From Cohnella thailandensis (GTDB lineage Bacteria > Bacillota > Bacilli > Paenibacillales > Paenibacillaceae), in the NCBI RefSeq assembly GCF_014212135.1, contig NZ_JACJVQ010000018.1, positions 23,543-87,542 of the forward strand: DNA of 64,000 bases. The letters are read 5' to 3'. Of the stretch, positions 44,957 through 53,744 are shown piece after piece; positions within the stretch are counted from its first letter, which is position 1; the number at the start of each line of letters is the position of its first letter. Position numbers and translations under genes: made by a program. Below the pieces are notes generated by a model that saw only the letters and a program-made list of their open reading frames with translations, made no database searches and had not been told where the DNA came from.

Positions 44957-45691
44957 TTATGCGCTATGCTTCGAACGCGGATTCTCGTCCCTCGACCGTT
45001 TTTTGCGGCGTCTGGACACCAAAGTATCAACGTTTTTTTTTAGGCCCCAGATGGCGTACAGGAGCAAGAGTCCCAGAATGACCCTCGGGATCGCCCGCGG
45101 GAACAGGAACGCCAGGAAGATGGCGGCGGCCACGACGAGCGGCACCGCCCACACCGCAGCCCGGGGAAGCCCGAGCTTCTTGAAGTTCGGATATTTGATG
45201 CTGCTGACCATTAGGAAAGATAAGGCAAGCGTTGCGAGAAGCAGCAGGTACACGTTCAAGTCTTGACTGAACAGCGCAAGGGTAGCCAGCACCCCGCCGG
45301 CGGCCGGTATCGGCAGTCCGATGAAGTACCCGGGAATCCCTTCGATGACGTTGAACCTGGCGAGCCGAAGGGCTCCGCAAATCGGGAATATGGCGGTAAC
45401 GATCCATGCAAGCGCTTCGCTGACATCCGTCGAGAAAGCGGCTTGATACATGATGAATGCGGGGGCGACGCCGAACGAGATGACGTCGGACAACGAATCC
45501 AGCTCCTTGCCGAATTCGCTCTGCACGTTCAAGGCCCGTGCGACCCGGCCGTCCAATCCGTCCAAGAGCATGGCGATGATCACCAACAGAGCAGCCCCGT
45601 CCGCCCGGTCATTGAACGCCAAAATAATGGAGAGAACGCCGAGAAACAGGTTGCCTATTGTAAACAAGTTCGGTATGGATTTCGTGATCAT
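44957..45691 (-). CDS. pssA: CDP-diacylglycerol-serine O-phosphatidyltransferase
   Basis: 244 residues with about seven hydrophobic segments. The CDP-alcohol phosphotransferase motif DGLDGRVARALNVQSEFGKE followed by LDSLSD contains all conserved acidic residues and the Gly. It makes phosphatidylserine, the precursor of phosphatidylethanolamine. In Bacillus pssA is elsewhere on the chromosome; here it lies between the SGNH-like gene and disA. The last 20 residues are strongly basic. Confidence 0.94.
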   Translation of the reverse strand: MITKSIPNLFTIGNLFLGVLSIILAFNDRADGAALLVIIAMLLDGLDGRVARALNVQSEFGKELDSLSDVISFGVAPAFIMYQAAFSTDVSEALAWIVTAIFPICGALRLARFNVIEGIPGYFIGLPIPAAGGVLATLALFSQDLNVYLLLLATLALSFLMVSSIKYPNFKKLGLPRAAVWAVPLVVAAAIFLAFLFPRAIPRVILGLLLLYAIWGLKKNVDTLVSRRRKKRSRDENPRSKHSA

Positions 45692-45823
45692 GGATCCACC
45701 TCGACTTTACTATGCCCATCCGAAGCAAAATCAAAAAAAAAAGAAAAAATGACTTTATGTTCATGTCCATGCCTCGCGCCTTAGTCGCCTAGGGGCCGAT
45801 GCCATTAGTTCATTCTAGACTCG

Positions 45824-46927
45824 TTAAATCTGTCTGTCAATAAACACCTGATCCTGAATCCTTTTTAACCCTTCCTTGATGGAACGGGCTCTCACTTCCC
45901 CGATGCCGTCCACTTCGTCCAGCTCTTCGATGGAAGCCATCATCATGTGAGGGAACGAGCCGAAGCGCTCCACCAGATTGTGGATGATGACGCTCGGCAG
46001 CCTCGGGATCTTGCTGAGCAGCCGATAGCCGCGCGGATGGAAGCCGTCTTCCGCGACGGTGCTGATGGACGTATAGCCGAGCAAGCGGATCAGGTAATTC
46101 GTGTCCAGAAGCTCCTCGGAGGTCAGCTTCCGGAGCGTCGCTTGAATCTCTTTGATCTTGTCCTCGCTCGGGTCCCGCGCATAGTCCTTCAGCATCAGGC
46201 GGGCTTCTTCTTCGGCCGAGCCGACCAGCTCGACCATCTGCATATTGATGAGCCGTCCTTCGTTGCCGAGCTCCAGCACGTACCGGTTGATCTCGGCCTT
46301 GAACCGAAGCACCAGCTCCGAGCGCTGGATGACGTAGGCCACCTCATGCATCGTGACGAGCTCCTCGAACTCAAGGGCGGACAGGTTGGTAAGCGCCTGG
46401 TTGTAAACCGCGCGGTACCGCTCCAGCGTCTGGATCGCTTGATTCGCTTTCGTGAGAATGACACCCGTCTCCTTGAGGGAGTAGCGCAGATTGCCTTGGT
46501 ACAACGTGATGATATTGCGCCGCTGGGAGATGGAGACGACGAGCTTCCCGGTCTGCTTGGCCACCCGCTCCGCCGTGCGGTGCCGGATCCCGGTTTCGAT
46601 CGAGGAGATCGAGGAATCCGGTATCAATTGGGTATTGGCATAGAGTATGCGTTTGGCATCCTCGCTTAGAATAATCGCTCCGTCCATCTTGGCCAATTCG
46701 TACAAGTAGTTGGGACTGAAATCGCAGTCGATGCTGAAGCCGCCGTCCACGACTTCCATGATCTCCGGCGTGCATCCGACGACGATCAAAGCGCCCGTCT
46801 TGGCGCGCAGCACGTTCTCCAGACCGTCGCGAAACGGCGTCCCGGGGGCGACCATCTGCAGCAGCTGATTCATCGTTTGCGATGGATGCTCTTTTTCTTT
46901 GAGTTCTTTTTCTTTGGTTTCTTTCAT
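45824..46927 (-). CDS. disA: DNA integrity scanning diadenylate cyclase DisA
   Basis: 367 residues, slightly longer than usual because of a Lys/Glu-rich start (MKETKEKELKEKEHPSQTMN). The DAC domain shows MDGAIILS (DGA) and GIRHRTAERVAKQ (RHR). A helical spine and a C-terminal helix-hairpin-helix DNA-binding domain (LVERFGSFPHMMMASIEELDEVDGIGEVRA) follow. Makes c-di-AMP and reports DNA lesions before sporulation. 17 bases after radA. Confidence 0.97.
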   Translation of the reverse strand: MKETKEKELKEKEHPSQTMNQLLQMVAPGTPFRDGLENVLRAKTGALIVVGCTPEIMEVVDGGFSIDCDFSPNYLYELAKMDGAIILSEDAKRILYANTQLIPDSSISSIETGIRHRTAERVAKQTGKLVVSISQRRNIITLYQGNLRYSLKETGVILTKANQAIQTLERYRAVYNQALTNLSALEFEELVTMHEVAYVIQRSELVLRFKAEINRYVLELGNEGRLINMQMVELVGSAEEEARLMLKDYARDPSEDKIKEIQATLRKLTSEELLDTNYLIRLLGYTSISTVAEDGFHPRGYRLLSKIPRLPSVIIHNLVERFGSFPHMMMASIEELDEVDGIGEVRARSIKEGLKRIQDQVFIDRQI

Positions 46928-46944
46928 ATCGGTTCGGCACCCCC

Positions 46945-48312
46945 TTATTCCAATGCTGCCTTCATGGCATCCGCCACGGTTTTGACCGGGATCAGCTGGA
47001 TCCCGGCGGGCGGCTGCCAGCCCTTCATGCTCTGCTCCGGGAGGATGACCCTCTTGAAGCCCAGCTTCAGCGCTTCCTTCACCCGCGTTTCCGCCCGGGA
47101 TACGGCTCTTACTTCGCCGGTCAGGCCGACTTCCCCGAAGATGACGTCGTAAGGCTTCGTCGGCAAGTCCCGGAAGCTGGAAGCGAGGCTGACCGCGGCC
47201 GCCAGATCCGCGGCCGGCTCATCCAGCTTCACTCCGCCCGCCACGTTCACGTAAGCATCCTGGTTCGACAGGAACAATCCCATGCGTTTCTCCAGCACCG
47301 CGATCACCAGCGAAATTCGATGATGATCGAGTCCGGAGCACATTCTTCGCGGAGACGGGAAGCTCGTCGGGGCGACCAGCGCCTGCAGTTCGACCAGCAC
47401 CGGACGGGTTCCCTCCAGGCTGGCGACCACGCAGGAGCCCGCGACTCCCAGCGGCCGCTCGGACAGGAACAGCTCGGAAGGATTGGCTACCTCCCGAAGC
47501 CCGTCTTCCGTCATATCGAAAATTCCGATCTCGTTGGTCGAGCCGAAACGATTCTTAACGGCCCTAAGCAACCGGTAGGAGTGATGTCTCTCCCCTTCGA
47601 AATAAAGCACGCAGTCGACCATGTGCTCCAGCAGCCGCGGCCCCGCGATCGCTCCTTCTTTGGTAACGTGTCCGACAAGCACGGTGGCGACTCCGTTGAT
47701 CTTGGAGATGCGCATGAACTGAGTGGTGCACTCGCGGACTTGGGCGACGCTGCCCGGCGCGGAAGGAACGTCCGGACGGTAAACCGTCTGAATCGAGTCG
47801 ATCACGAGAAAGTCCGGCTCCAGCGAGGTGATCGCTTCCTCGATAAAGTCGAGATTCGTCTCGCAGAGCACGAACAGCTTATCGCTTAGCGTGCCCAATC
47901 GGTCGGCTCTTAGCTTCGTCTGCCGGACCGATTCCTCGCCCGATACGTACAGGACCTTCAAGCCTTGACTGGCGAGAGAGTTGGAGGTCTGCAGCAGAAG
48001 GGTCGACTTCCCGATCCCCGGATCTCCGCCGACAAGCATCAGCGAGCCGGGAACGAGCCCTCCTCCGAGAACTCGATTCAATTCGGTAAGTCCGGTAGAG
48101 ATTCGCGGTTCCCGTCCGCTATCTATATCTATGATGGAAGCGGGCTTTTCTTTCGTGCGAAGCATCTCGCTTCGTCCCACGGGAGCCTTCGTGACGGATT
48201 CCGTCTCCTCCGTCATGGAGTTCCAGGCGCCGCAGCCCGGGCACTTGCCCATCCACTTGGGCGATTCGGTGCCGCATTCGTTGCACACGAATTTCGTCTT
48301 GACTTTAGCCAT
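46945..48312 (-). CDS. radA: DNA repair protein RadA (Sms)
   Basis: 455 residues. N-terminal zinc finger CNECGTESPKWMGKCPGCGAW, Walker A GGDPGIGKSTL (about 95-105), the KNRFG motif (about 255), and a C-terminal Lon-protease-like domain with inactive catalytic site. Helps branch migration in recombination. In B. subtilis its DNA role is linked to DisA, encoded next. Confidence 0.97.
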   Translation of the reverse strand: MAKVKTKFVCNECGTESPKWMGKCPGCGAWNSMTEETESVTKAPVGRSEMLRTKEKPASIIDIDSGREPRISTGLTELNRVLGGGLVPGSLMLVGGDPGIGKSTLLLQTSNSLASQGLKVLYVSGEESVRQTKLRADRLGTLSDKLFVLCETNLDFIEEAITSLEPDFLVIDSIQTVYRPDVPSAPGSVAQVRECTTQFMRISKINGVATVLVGHVTKEGAIAGPRLLEHMVDCVLYFEGERHHSYRLLRAVKNRFGSTNEIGIFDMTEDGLREVANPSELFLSERPLGVAGSCVVASLEGTRPVLVELQALVAPTSFPSPRRMCSGLDHHRISLVIAVLEKRMGLFLSNQDAYVNVAGGVKLDEPAADLAAAVSLASSFRDLPTKPYDVIFGEVGLTGEVRAVSRAETRVKEALKLGFKRVILPEQSMKGWQPPAGIQLIPVKTVADAMKAALE

Positions 48313-48341
48313 CTCGGTCCCCTCAACGATTCGATATTAAA

Positions 48342-48370
48342 AGTGTACCATGTTCGGATGAAAGGGTAAA
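48342..48370 (-). promoter_or_regulatory. Possible promoter of radA-disA
   Basis: Minus strand TTTACC (48365-48370), 17-bp spacer, TACACT (48342-48347), 30 bases before the radA ATG. Moderately good match only. Confidence 0.5.
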
Positions 48371-48404
48371 ATGCGTCTAACGGCGGAAAGTCGATTTTTT
48401 GCCT

Positions 48405-48436
48405 AAAAAAAGAGACTGCCCAAAGGACAGCCCCGA
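48405..48436 (-). terminator. Terminator after the small membrane protein gene
   Basis: On the minus strand GGCTGTCC-TTTG-GGGCAGTC (approximate) is followed by CTCTTTTTTT. Just after the stop at 48444. Confidence 0.78.
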
Positions 48437-48443
48437 GCCGGAG

Positions 48444-48632
48444 CTAGCGATACCACCACCATCTCCAAGCGAACCACAGGACGACGGCGACGAGCAGAAC
48501 GCCTCCGAACAAGTAGAACAGCACAAATAGGATTTTGCTCAGAATGAGCAGCAACAGAACGAATCCGATTCCGCTTAGAAGAAGCAAGAACGGCTGTCTC
48601 CAGAGGATCGGCTTTCTTCGCCTTCGGTACAT
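48444..48632 (-). CDS. Small membrane protein, unknown
   Basis: 62 residues from the ATG at 48630-48632 with GAGGGGAAG upstream; the frame is open to 48701. Basic N terminus MYRRRRKPILWRQP, then one or two hydrophobic segments (LLLLSGIGFVLLLLILSKI and LFVLFYLFGGVLLVAVVLWF) ending in Trp- and Arg-rich WRWWWYR. No family recognised. Lies between clpC and radA, with terminators on both sides. Confidence 0.6.
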   Translation of the reverse strand: MYRRRRKPILWRQPFLLLLSGIGFVLLLLILSKILFVLFYLFGGVLLVAVVLWFAWRWWWYR

Positions 48633-48701
48633 CGGGCTTCCCCTCTTCGCCTTCGGATTTGCTATAGGGTATGGCCCGCCTCCCCGTTTGGTGAAATGCA
48701 A

Positions 48702-48741
48702 AAAAGAGAGAGAGCGCAGACTTCCCTGCGCTCTCTCCGGC
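48702..48741 (-). terminator. Terminator of the ctsR-mcsA-mcsB-clpC operon
   Basis: On the minus strand GAGAGAGCGCAG pairs with CTGCGCTCTCTC around GGAAGT, followed by TCTTTTTTG. Directly after the clpC stop. Confidence 0.9.
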
Positions 48742-48752
48742 TAATTTTCCCG

Positions 48753-51197
48753 TTACGAATTCGATACGACTTCGTCCTTCATCTTGACCACGAGCGCGCC
48801 TTCCTCTTCGTCGATCAGCAGCTTGTGGCCCTTCTGAATCTTGCCGAGCAGAAGCTCCTCGGACAGGCGATCCTCGATATGCTTCTGGATCGCGCGGCGC
48901 AGCGGACGAGCTCCGTATTGAGGATCGAAGCCTTCCTTCGCGAGGAACGCCTTCGCCGAGTCGGTGAGCTCGAACTCCACGTCGTGCTCGGCGAGTCTCT
49001 TGCGAAGCTCGTCGGCCATCAGCGTAACGATCCGGGCGATGTGCTCTTGCTCCAGCGGATGGAAGACGATCATCTCGTCGATCCGGTTCAGGAATTCCGG
49101 ACGGAACGACTTCTTCAGCTCGCCCAGCACCTTCTCCTTCATGACGGCGTAATCGTGTCCCGCATCCTGTGCGGCCGTGAAGCCGAGCGTCGAGTTGCGC
49201 TTGATCTGATCGGCCCCGACGTTGGAGGTCATGATGATCAGCGTGTTCCGGAAGTCGACGGTGCGGCCCTTCGAATCGGTCAGACGGCCGTCTTCGAGCA
49301 CCTGCAGCAGCACGTTGAACACTTCCGGGTGAGCCTTCTCGATCTCATCCAGCAGGACGACCGAGTACGGCTTGCGGCGAACCTTCTCCGTCAGCTGGCC
49401 GCCTTCGTCATAGCCGACGTATCCCGGAGGCGCTCCGACCAGACGCGAGGTGGAGTGCTTCTCCATGTACTCCGACATGTCGATGCGGATGACCGCGTTC
49501 TCGTCGCCGAACATCGCTTCCGCGAGCGCCCGGGCCAGCTCGGTCTTGCCGACGCCGGTCGGACCGAGGAAGATGAACGAGCCGATCGGACGCTTCGGAT
49601 CCTTCAGCCCGGCGCGGGACCGGCGAACCGCTCTCGCGACGGCCTTGACGGCTTCCTCTTGACCGATGACGCGGTCATGCAGGATTTCTTCCATCTTCAG
49701 CAGGCGTTCGGTCTCTTCCTCCGCCAGCTTGCTGACCGGGATTCCCGTCCAGCTGGCGACGACTTGGGCGATATCCTCCGGAGTCACCTCCGAGTCGGTG
49801 CGGCCTTGCTTTTCTTTCCACTGGTTCTTCGTCGCTTCGAGCTCTTCGCGAATCTTCTGCTCCGTATCGCGGAGGGCAGCCGCCTTCTCGAACTCTTGGC
49901 TCTGCACCGAAGCGTCCTTCTCCTTGCGGATATCCTCCAGGCGCGACTCCAGCTGCTTGAGGTTCGGCGGAATCGTATAGGAGCGCAGGCGGACTTTCGA
50001 GCTCGCCTCGTCGATCAGGTCGATCGCCTTATCCGGCAGGAAGCGGTCGGTGATGTAGCGGTCCGACAGCTTCACGGCCGCTTCGATCGATTCGTCCGTG
50101 ATCTTCACGCGATGGTGAGCCTCGTAGCGGTCGCGCAGCCCGTGAAGAATCTGAATCGCTTCCTCGGGGGACGGCTGATCCACCGTGATCGGCTGGAAGC
50201 GGCGCTCCAGCGCGGCATCCTTCTCGATATACTTGCGGTATTCGTCCAGCGTCGTGGCCCCGATGCATTGGAGCTCTCCGCGAGCCAGGGCCGGCTTCAA
50301 AATGTTCGAGGCGTCGATCGCGCCTTCCGCTCCGCCTGCTCCGATCAGCGTGTGCAGCTCGTCGATGAACAGGATGACGTTGCCGGCTTGGCGAATCTCG
50401 TCCATGATCTTCTTCAGGCGATCCTCGAACTCGCCGCGATACTTCGTGCCCGCGACGACGGAGCCCATGTCGAGCGTCATGACGCGCTTGTCGCGAAGCG
50501 TCTCCGGAATCTCGTTGTTGACGATCTTCTGGGCCAGGCCTTCGGCGATCGCCGTCTTGCCGACCCCCGGTTCGCCGATGAGCACCGGATTGTTCTTCGT
50601 GCGGCGGGAGAGAACCTGAATGACGCGTTCGATCTCCTTCGAGCGGCCGATCACCGGATCGATATTATTGTCTCTGGCGCTGGCGGTCAGATCGCGGGCC
50701 AGGCCGTCGAGCGTCGGCGTGCTGACGTTCGAGGACGGGCCGTGGCTTTGCGATACGCTCTCGCTGCTGCCCAGCAGTTGAAGCACTTGCTGGCGGGCCT
50801 TGTTCAGGCTGATGCCCAGGTTATTCAAAACGCGGGCGGCGACGCCCTCTCCTTCCCGGATCAGGCCGAGAAGAATGTGTTCGGTTCCTACGTAGGTATG
50901 GCCAAGCTTGCGCGCCTCGTCCATCGAGAGCTCGATGACCTTCTTGGCGCGAGGGGTGTAAGCGATATTGGTCGGCTGCTCCTGACCGCGGCCGATCAGC
51001 GATTCAACCTCGTCCTGGATTTTCTCAAGCCCGAGGCCCAAAGCGATAAGCGCTTTGGCGGCAATGCTTTCGCCTTCGCGAATTAATCCGAGCAGAATAT
51101 GCTCCGTGCCGATATTATTGTGTCCCAGTCTCACGGCTTCTTCTTGAGCCAACGCAAGCACCTTTTGTGCTCGTTCGGTGAATCTTCCGAACATCAT
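48753..51197 (-). CDS. clpC: ATP-dependent Clp protease ATP-binding subunit ClpC
   Basis: 814 residues. N-domain repeats (MMFGRFTERAQKVLALAQEEA and a second near 80), first AAA+ Walker A GEPGVGKT (about 210), UvrB/UvrC-type coiled-coil middle domain (about 410-470), second Walker A GPTGVGKT (about 545). Unfolds proteins for ClpP and, with the McsB adaptor, degrades arginine-phosphorylated substrates. Confidence 0.98.
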   Translation of the reverse strand: MMFGRFTERAQKVLALAQEEAVRLGHNNIGTEHILLGLIREGESIAAKALIALGLGLEKIQDEVESLIGRGQEQPTNIAYTPRAKKVIELSMDEARKLGHTYVGTEHILLGLIREGEGVAARVLNNLGISLNKARQQVLQLLGSSESVSQSHGPSSNVSTPTLDGLARDLTASARDNNIDPVIGRSKEIERVIQVLSRRTKNNPVLIGEPGVGKTAIAEGLAQKIVNNEIPETLRDKRVMTLDMGSVVAGTKYRGEFEDRLKKIMDEIRQAGNVILFIDELHTLIGAGGAEGAIDASNILKPALARGELQCIGATTLDEYRKYIEKDAALERRFQPITVDQPSPEEAIQILHGLRDRYEAHHRVKITDESIEAAVKLSDRYITDRFLPDKAIDLIDEASSKVRLRSYTIPPNLKQLESRLEDIRKEKDASVQSQEFEKAAALRDTEQKIREELEATKNQWKEKQGRTDSEVTPEDIAQVVASWTGIPVSKLAEEETERLLKMEEILHDRVIGQEEAVKAVARAVRRSRAGLKDPKRPIGSFIFLGPTGVGKTELARALAEAMFGDENAVIRIDMSEYMEKHSTSRLVGAPPGYVGYDEGGQLTEKVRRKPYSVVLLDEIEKAHPEVFNVLLQVLEDGRLTDSKGRTVDFRNTLIIMTSNVGADQIKRNSTLGFTAAQDAGHDYAVMKEKVLGELKKSFRPEFLNRIDEMIVFHPLEQEHIARIVTLMADELRKRLAEHDVEFELTDSAKAFLAKEGFDPQYGARPLRRAIQKHIEDRLSEELLLGKIQKGHKLLIDEEEGALVVKMKDEVVSNS

Positions 51198-51240
51198 GAG
51201 ACAACACCTCCCCTATAGAGATAGAATAGAACATTTGAGC

Positions 51241-52299
51241 TTAGGTTGCCAGTCGGGAACGGATAATCTCCGCTCTTGTCATGTCCCTCTGCTCCGGACT
51301 GAGCGCTTCTCCGAATTTCTGCTGCAGGAATCCGGGCTGCGTCGAGACCATCAGCTCGTTCAGCGTTTGCTGGCTGAGGCTGGGCAGCAGCCCCAGGTTC
51401 ACGCCGAGCCGAACGTCCGACAGCCGCTGCGCCGCTTCCTTGGAATCCATGATTCCCGCATAGGACAGAATGCCGTACGAGCGCTTCACCCGGTCCTCGA
51501 GCCGCGCCCGGGATTCGCCCATCAGGCGCTCCCTTGCCGCCTTCTCGTGGCCGATAATCTGATGGGCGACGGCGTGGAGGTTGTCGATGATTTCGCTCTC
51601 GGATTGCCCGAGCGTAATCTGGTTCGACACCTGGAACAGGTTGCCCGTCGCTTCGCTGCCTTCTCCGTAAATGCCGCGAACGGCCAATCCGACCTGAGTG
51701 ACGGCGGAGAGAATCCGGTTGATCTGGCCCGTCAGCACCAACGCCGGCAGGTGCATCATGACGGAAGCCCGAATCCCGGTTCCGACGTTCGTCGGACAGC
51801 TGGTCAAATATCCGTGCTTCTCGTCGAAGGCGAAGTCGACGCTCTCCTCGAAAATATCGTCGATCTTGCTGGCGTACTCCCATGCCTCCTTGATCTGGAA
51901 GCCGGGGTACAGGCATTGGATCCGCAGATGATCCTCTTCGTTGATCATGATGCTGATATCCTCGTTCCGGCTAAGGATCAGAGCTCCGTTGCGGGACTCG
52001 CTCGCCAGAGCCGGACTGATCAGGTGCTTCTCGACGAGCACCAGCTTCTCCAGCTCCGTCAGGTTCGATAATTGATAGGTCTTGATCGGGCCGAGGCCTC
52101 CCAGTCTGCCGCTCTCCGCTACGCCGAGCAGCTGCTCGACGACTTCCTCGGACTGAGCCGGCGTCGACAGCATCGGGAAGGGATACGCTCGCAGGTTGCG
52201 CGCGATCCGTATGCGGCTGCTCAGCACGACGTCGCTGTCTGGGCCGTCCTTCTTCATCCAAGGGCTTAGCGCATCCTTGGCGAATTCGGGCTTGGTCAT
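51241..52299 (-). CDS. mcsB: Protein arginine kinase McsB
   Basis: 352 residues from the ATG at 52297-52299 (AAGGAGGAGG upstream). Phosphagen-kinase fold with VVLSSRIRIARNLR, NEDISIMINEEDHLRIQ, CPTNVGTGIRASVMMHLPAL. It phosphorylates Arg on CtsR and damaged proteins, marking them for ClpCP. McsA, encoded before it, activates it. Confidence 0.97.
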   Translation of the reverse strand: MTKPEFAKDALSPWMKKDGPDSDVVLSSRIRIARNLRAYPFPMLSTPAQSEEVVEQLLGVAESGRLGGLGPIKTYQLSNLTELEKLVLVEKHLISPALASESRNGALILSRNEDISIMINEEDHLRIQCLYPGFQIKEAWEYASKIDDIFEESVDFAFDEKHGYLTSCPTNVGTGIRASVMMHLPALVLTGQINRILSAVTQVGLAVRGIYGEGSEATGNLFQVSNQITLGQSESEIIDNLHAVAHQIIGHEKAARERLMGESRARLEDRVKRSYGILSYAGIMDSKEAAQRLSDVRLGVNLGLLPSLSQQTLNELMVSTQPGFLQQKFGEALSPEQRDMTRAEIIRSRLAT

Positions 52300-52343
52300 C
52301 GGGGTATCCTCCTCCTTTCGCGTGAAGCGTGGCGCCATGGCCG

Positions 52344-52853
52344 TTATCCGCCGCCGATCTCCTTCTCGAGATCCCGGATGCGGTCCCGAAGCTGCGCCGC
52401 CGTCTCGAAATCCTCTCTCTCGATACGGCCGAGCATATCCTTCTTCAGGCGCTCGATCTCCCGCTTCGTCTTGACTTTGCCGCCCGCGCGCTTCGGAACC
52501 TTGCCGACGTGAACGGTATTGCCGTGCACCCGCTTCAGCAGAGGGTCCAGCCGATCCGCGAAGTGCTTGTAGCATTGGCTGCAGCCGAACCGGCCGATCT
52601 TGCTGAACTGAGTATATGTCATTCCGCAGGTTTCGCAGCGGAGAACGGGAGCCTTGGCGCCGGCGTTCGGATTCTCGAAGTCGAGCAGGCCGGACAACAG
52701 ATTGTGGATCGAGAACCCGCTCGAAGTGCCGGGGATCAGTTCCCCTCTCTCCCGGGCGCACGATTCGCAAATGTGCAGCTCCGCCTTCTCTCCGTTAACG
52801 ATTTTCGTAAAATGCAAGGTAGCTTGCCTCTTGCCGCATTCCTGACATAACAT
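52344..52853 (-). CDS. mcsA: McsA, activator of McsB (zinc/UVR protein)
   Basis: 169 residues from the ATG at 52851-52853 (AAAGGAGGG upstream). Four CxxC pairs: CQEC, CESC, CETC and CSQC, binding two zinc ions. A C-terminal UVR motif (LKKDMLGRIEREDFETAAQLRDRIRDLEKE) ends the protein. Between ctsR and mcsB. Confidence 0.97.
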   Translation of the reverse strand: MLCQECGKRQATLHFTKIVNGEKAELHICESCARERGELIPGTSSGFSIHNLLSGLLDFENPNAGAKAPVLRCETCGMTYTQFSKIGRFGCSQCYKHFADRLDPLLKRVHGNTVHVGKVPKRAGGKVKTKREIERLKKDMLGRIEREDFETAAQLRDRIRDLEKEIGGG

Positions 52854-52881
52854 CGTGAACCCTCCTTTCTCCTTGCCGCCG

Positions 52882-53343
52882 CTACTTGGACAGCAAAGCA
52901 ACAAGCATGGCTCTCAGCAGCCTGGCGCGGAGCTCGTCTCTTAGCGGAAGCTTGAGCTGAATCGTGTCCCTGGACATGGCCGCCTTAAGGAGATGAGCCT
53001 CTCGGGGAGTCAGGAAACAAGCTTCCTCCAGCTGATAAACCAAGCCTTCCGCCGCGGTTTGATCGATCTGATCGCCTATCGTCAGCTGAATGTGCCGCTG
53101 CACCGCTTCCAGATTGGGCAGATCCACGCGCTGGATGCGAATGTATCCGCCCCCGCCTCGCTTGCTCTCGACGTAATAACCCTTCTCGAGAGTGAATCGC
53201 GTACTGATGACGTAGTTGATCTGGGATGGAACGCAGGAGAACTTCTCCGCGAGATCGCTGCGTTGAATCTCGATGGCCCCACCCGGGCTGCTCGACAAAA
53301 TCTGCTTTAGGTATTGTTCAATCAGATCCGAGATGTTGCGCAT
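52882..53343 (-). CDS. ctsR: Transcriptional repressor CtsR
   Basis: 153 residues. Winged HTH with IQRSDLAEKFSCVPSQINYVISTRF and the Gly-rich wing VESKRGGGGYIRIQR, which carries the Arg that McsB phosphorylates in related species and the thermosensing Gly run. Represses clp genes under normal growth. Its own box lies directly upstream. Confidence 0.97.
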   Translation of the reverse strand: MRNISDLIEQYLKQILSSSPGGAIEIQRSDLAEKFSCVPSQINYVISTRFTLEKGYYVESKRGGGGYIRIQRVDLPNLEAVQRHIQLTIGDQIDQTAAEGLVYQLEEACFLTPREAHLLKAAMSRDTIQLKLPLRDELRARLLRAMLVALLSK

Positions 53344-53376
53344 CGACCGACCTCCCTTCCGAAGCTTGACTCTGAC

Positions 53377-53430
53377 TTTGACTTTCTTTGACTATATACT
53401 CATTATAATCACTCTTGCACGAATTGCCAA
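53377..53430 (-). promoter_or_regulatory. ctsR promoter with CtsR box
   Basis: Minus strand TTGGCA (53425-53430), 17-bp spacer, TATAAT (53402-53407). A heptad repeat AGTCAAA-GAA-AGTCAAA (53377-53393) follows, matching the CtsR consensus exactly in the start-site region. More AGTCA half sites follow toward ctsR (53365-53376). The rest of the 401-bp gap upstream holds only short palindromes. Confidence 0.92.
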
Positions 53431-53744
53431 GTGGCTAGAAGTTCTGCTGCCGATTCCTTTGGATTGAAGCGGTTCCGGGCTTTTTTTACCCGCGGCGCAG
53501 AACCCGGCCGACAGTACAAGTATAGACAAATCCGCCGCATTTTATCGGACGGACGCGCGTCTAACCCTTCGGATTATTAGGGTATTCACGATTCCCCGAT
53601 TGGATAAGGAATCTCCTTCATGAAGGATCCGGAGAACCGTTCTCCTCGCTTATTCTTACCCGGTTCCTTAGCCGCGTTAACAGCCGTTAAAGCAGAACGG
53701 CGGGCGAGAACGAAGTTCGTTCTGCCTGCCGCTTATTCTTGCCT
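53431..53744. repeat. Intergenic region with short palindromes
   Basis: No gene seen. Palindromes: CCTTCATGAAGG (53615-53626), GGAGAA-CCG-TTCTCC (53631-53645), and a long hairpin around GAACGAAGTTCGTTC within 53699-53731. The motif CGCTTATTCTT follows the last two. The long hairpin may serve as a terminator for the acetyltransferase gene on the minus strand, although it lacks a clear T run. Confidence 0.5.

Noticed and set aside
53699..53731. Calling the long hairpin a firm terminator
   Set aside because: The stem is strong, but neither strand shows a proper T run after it.
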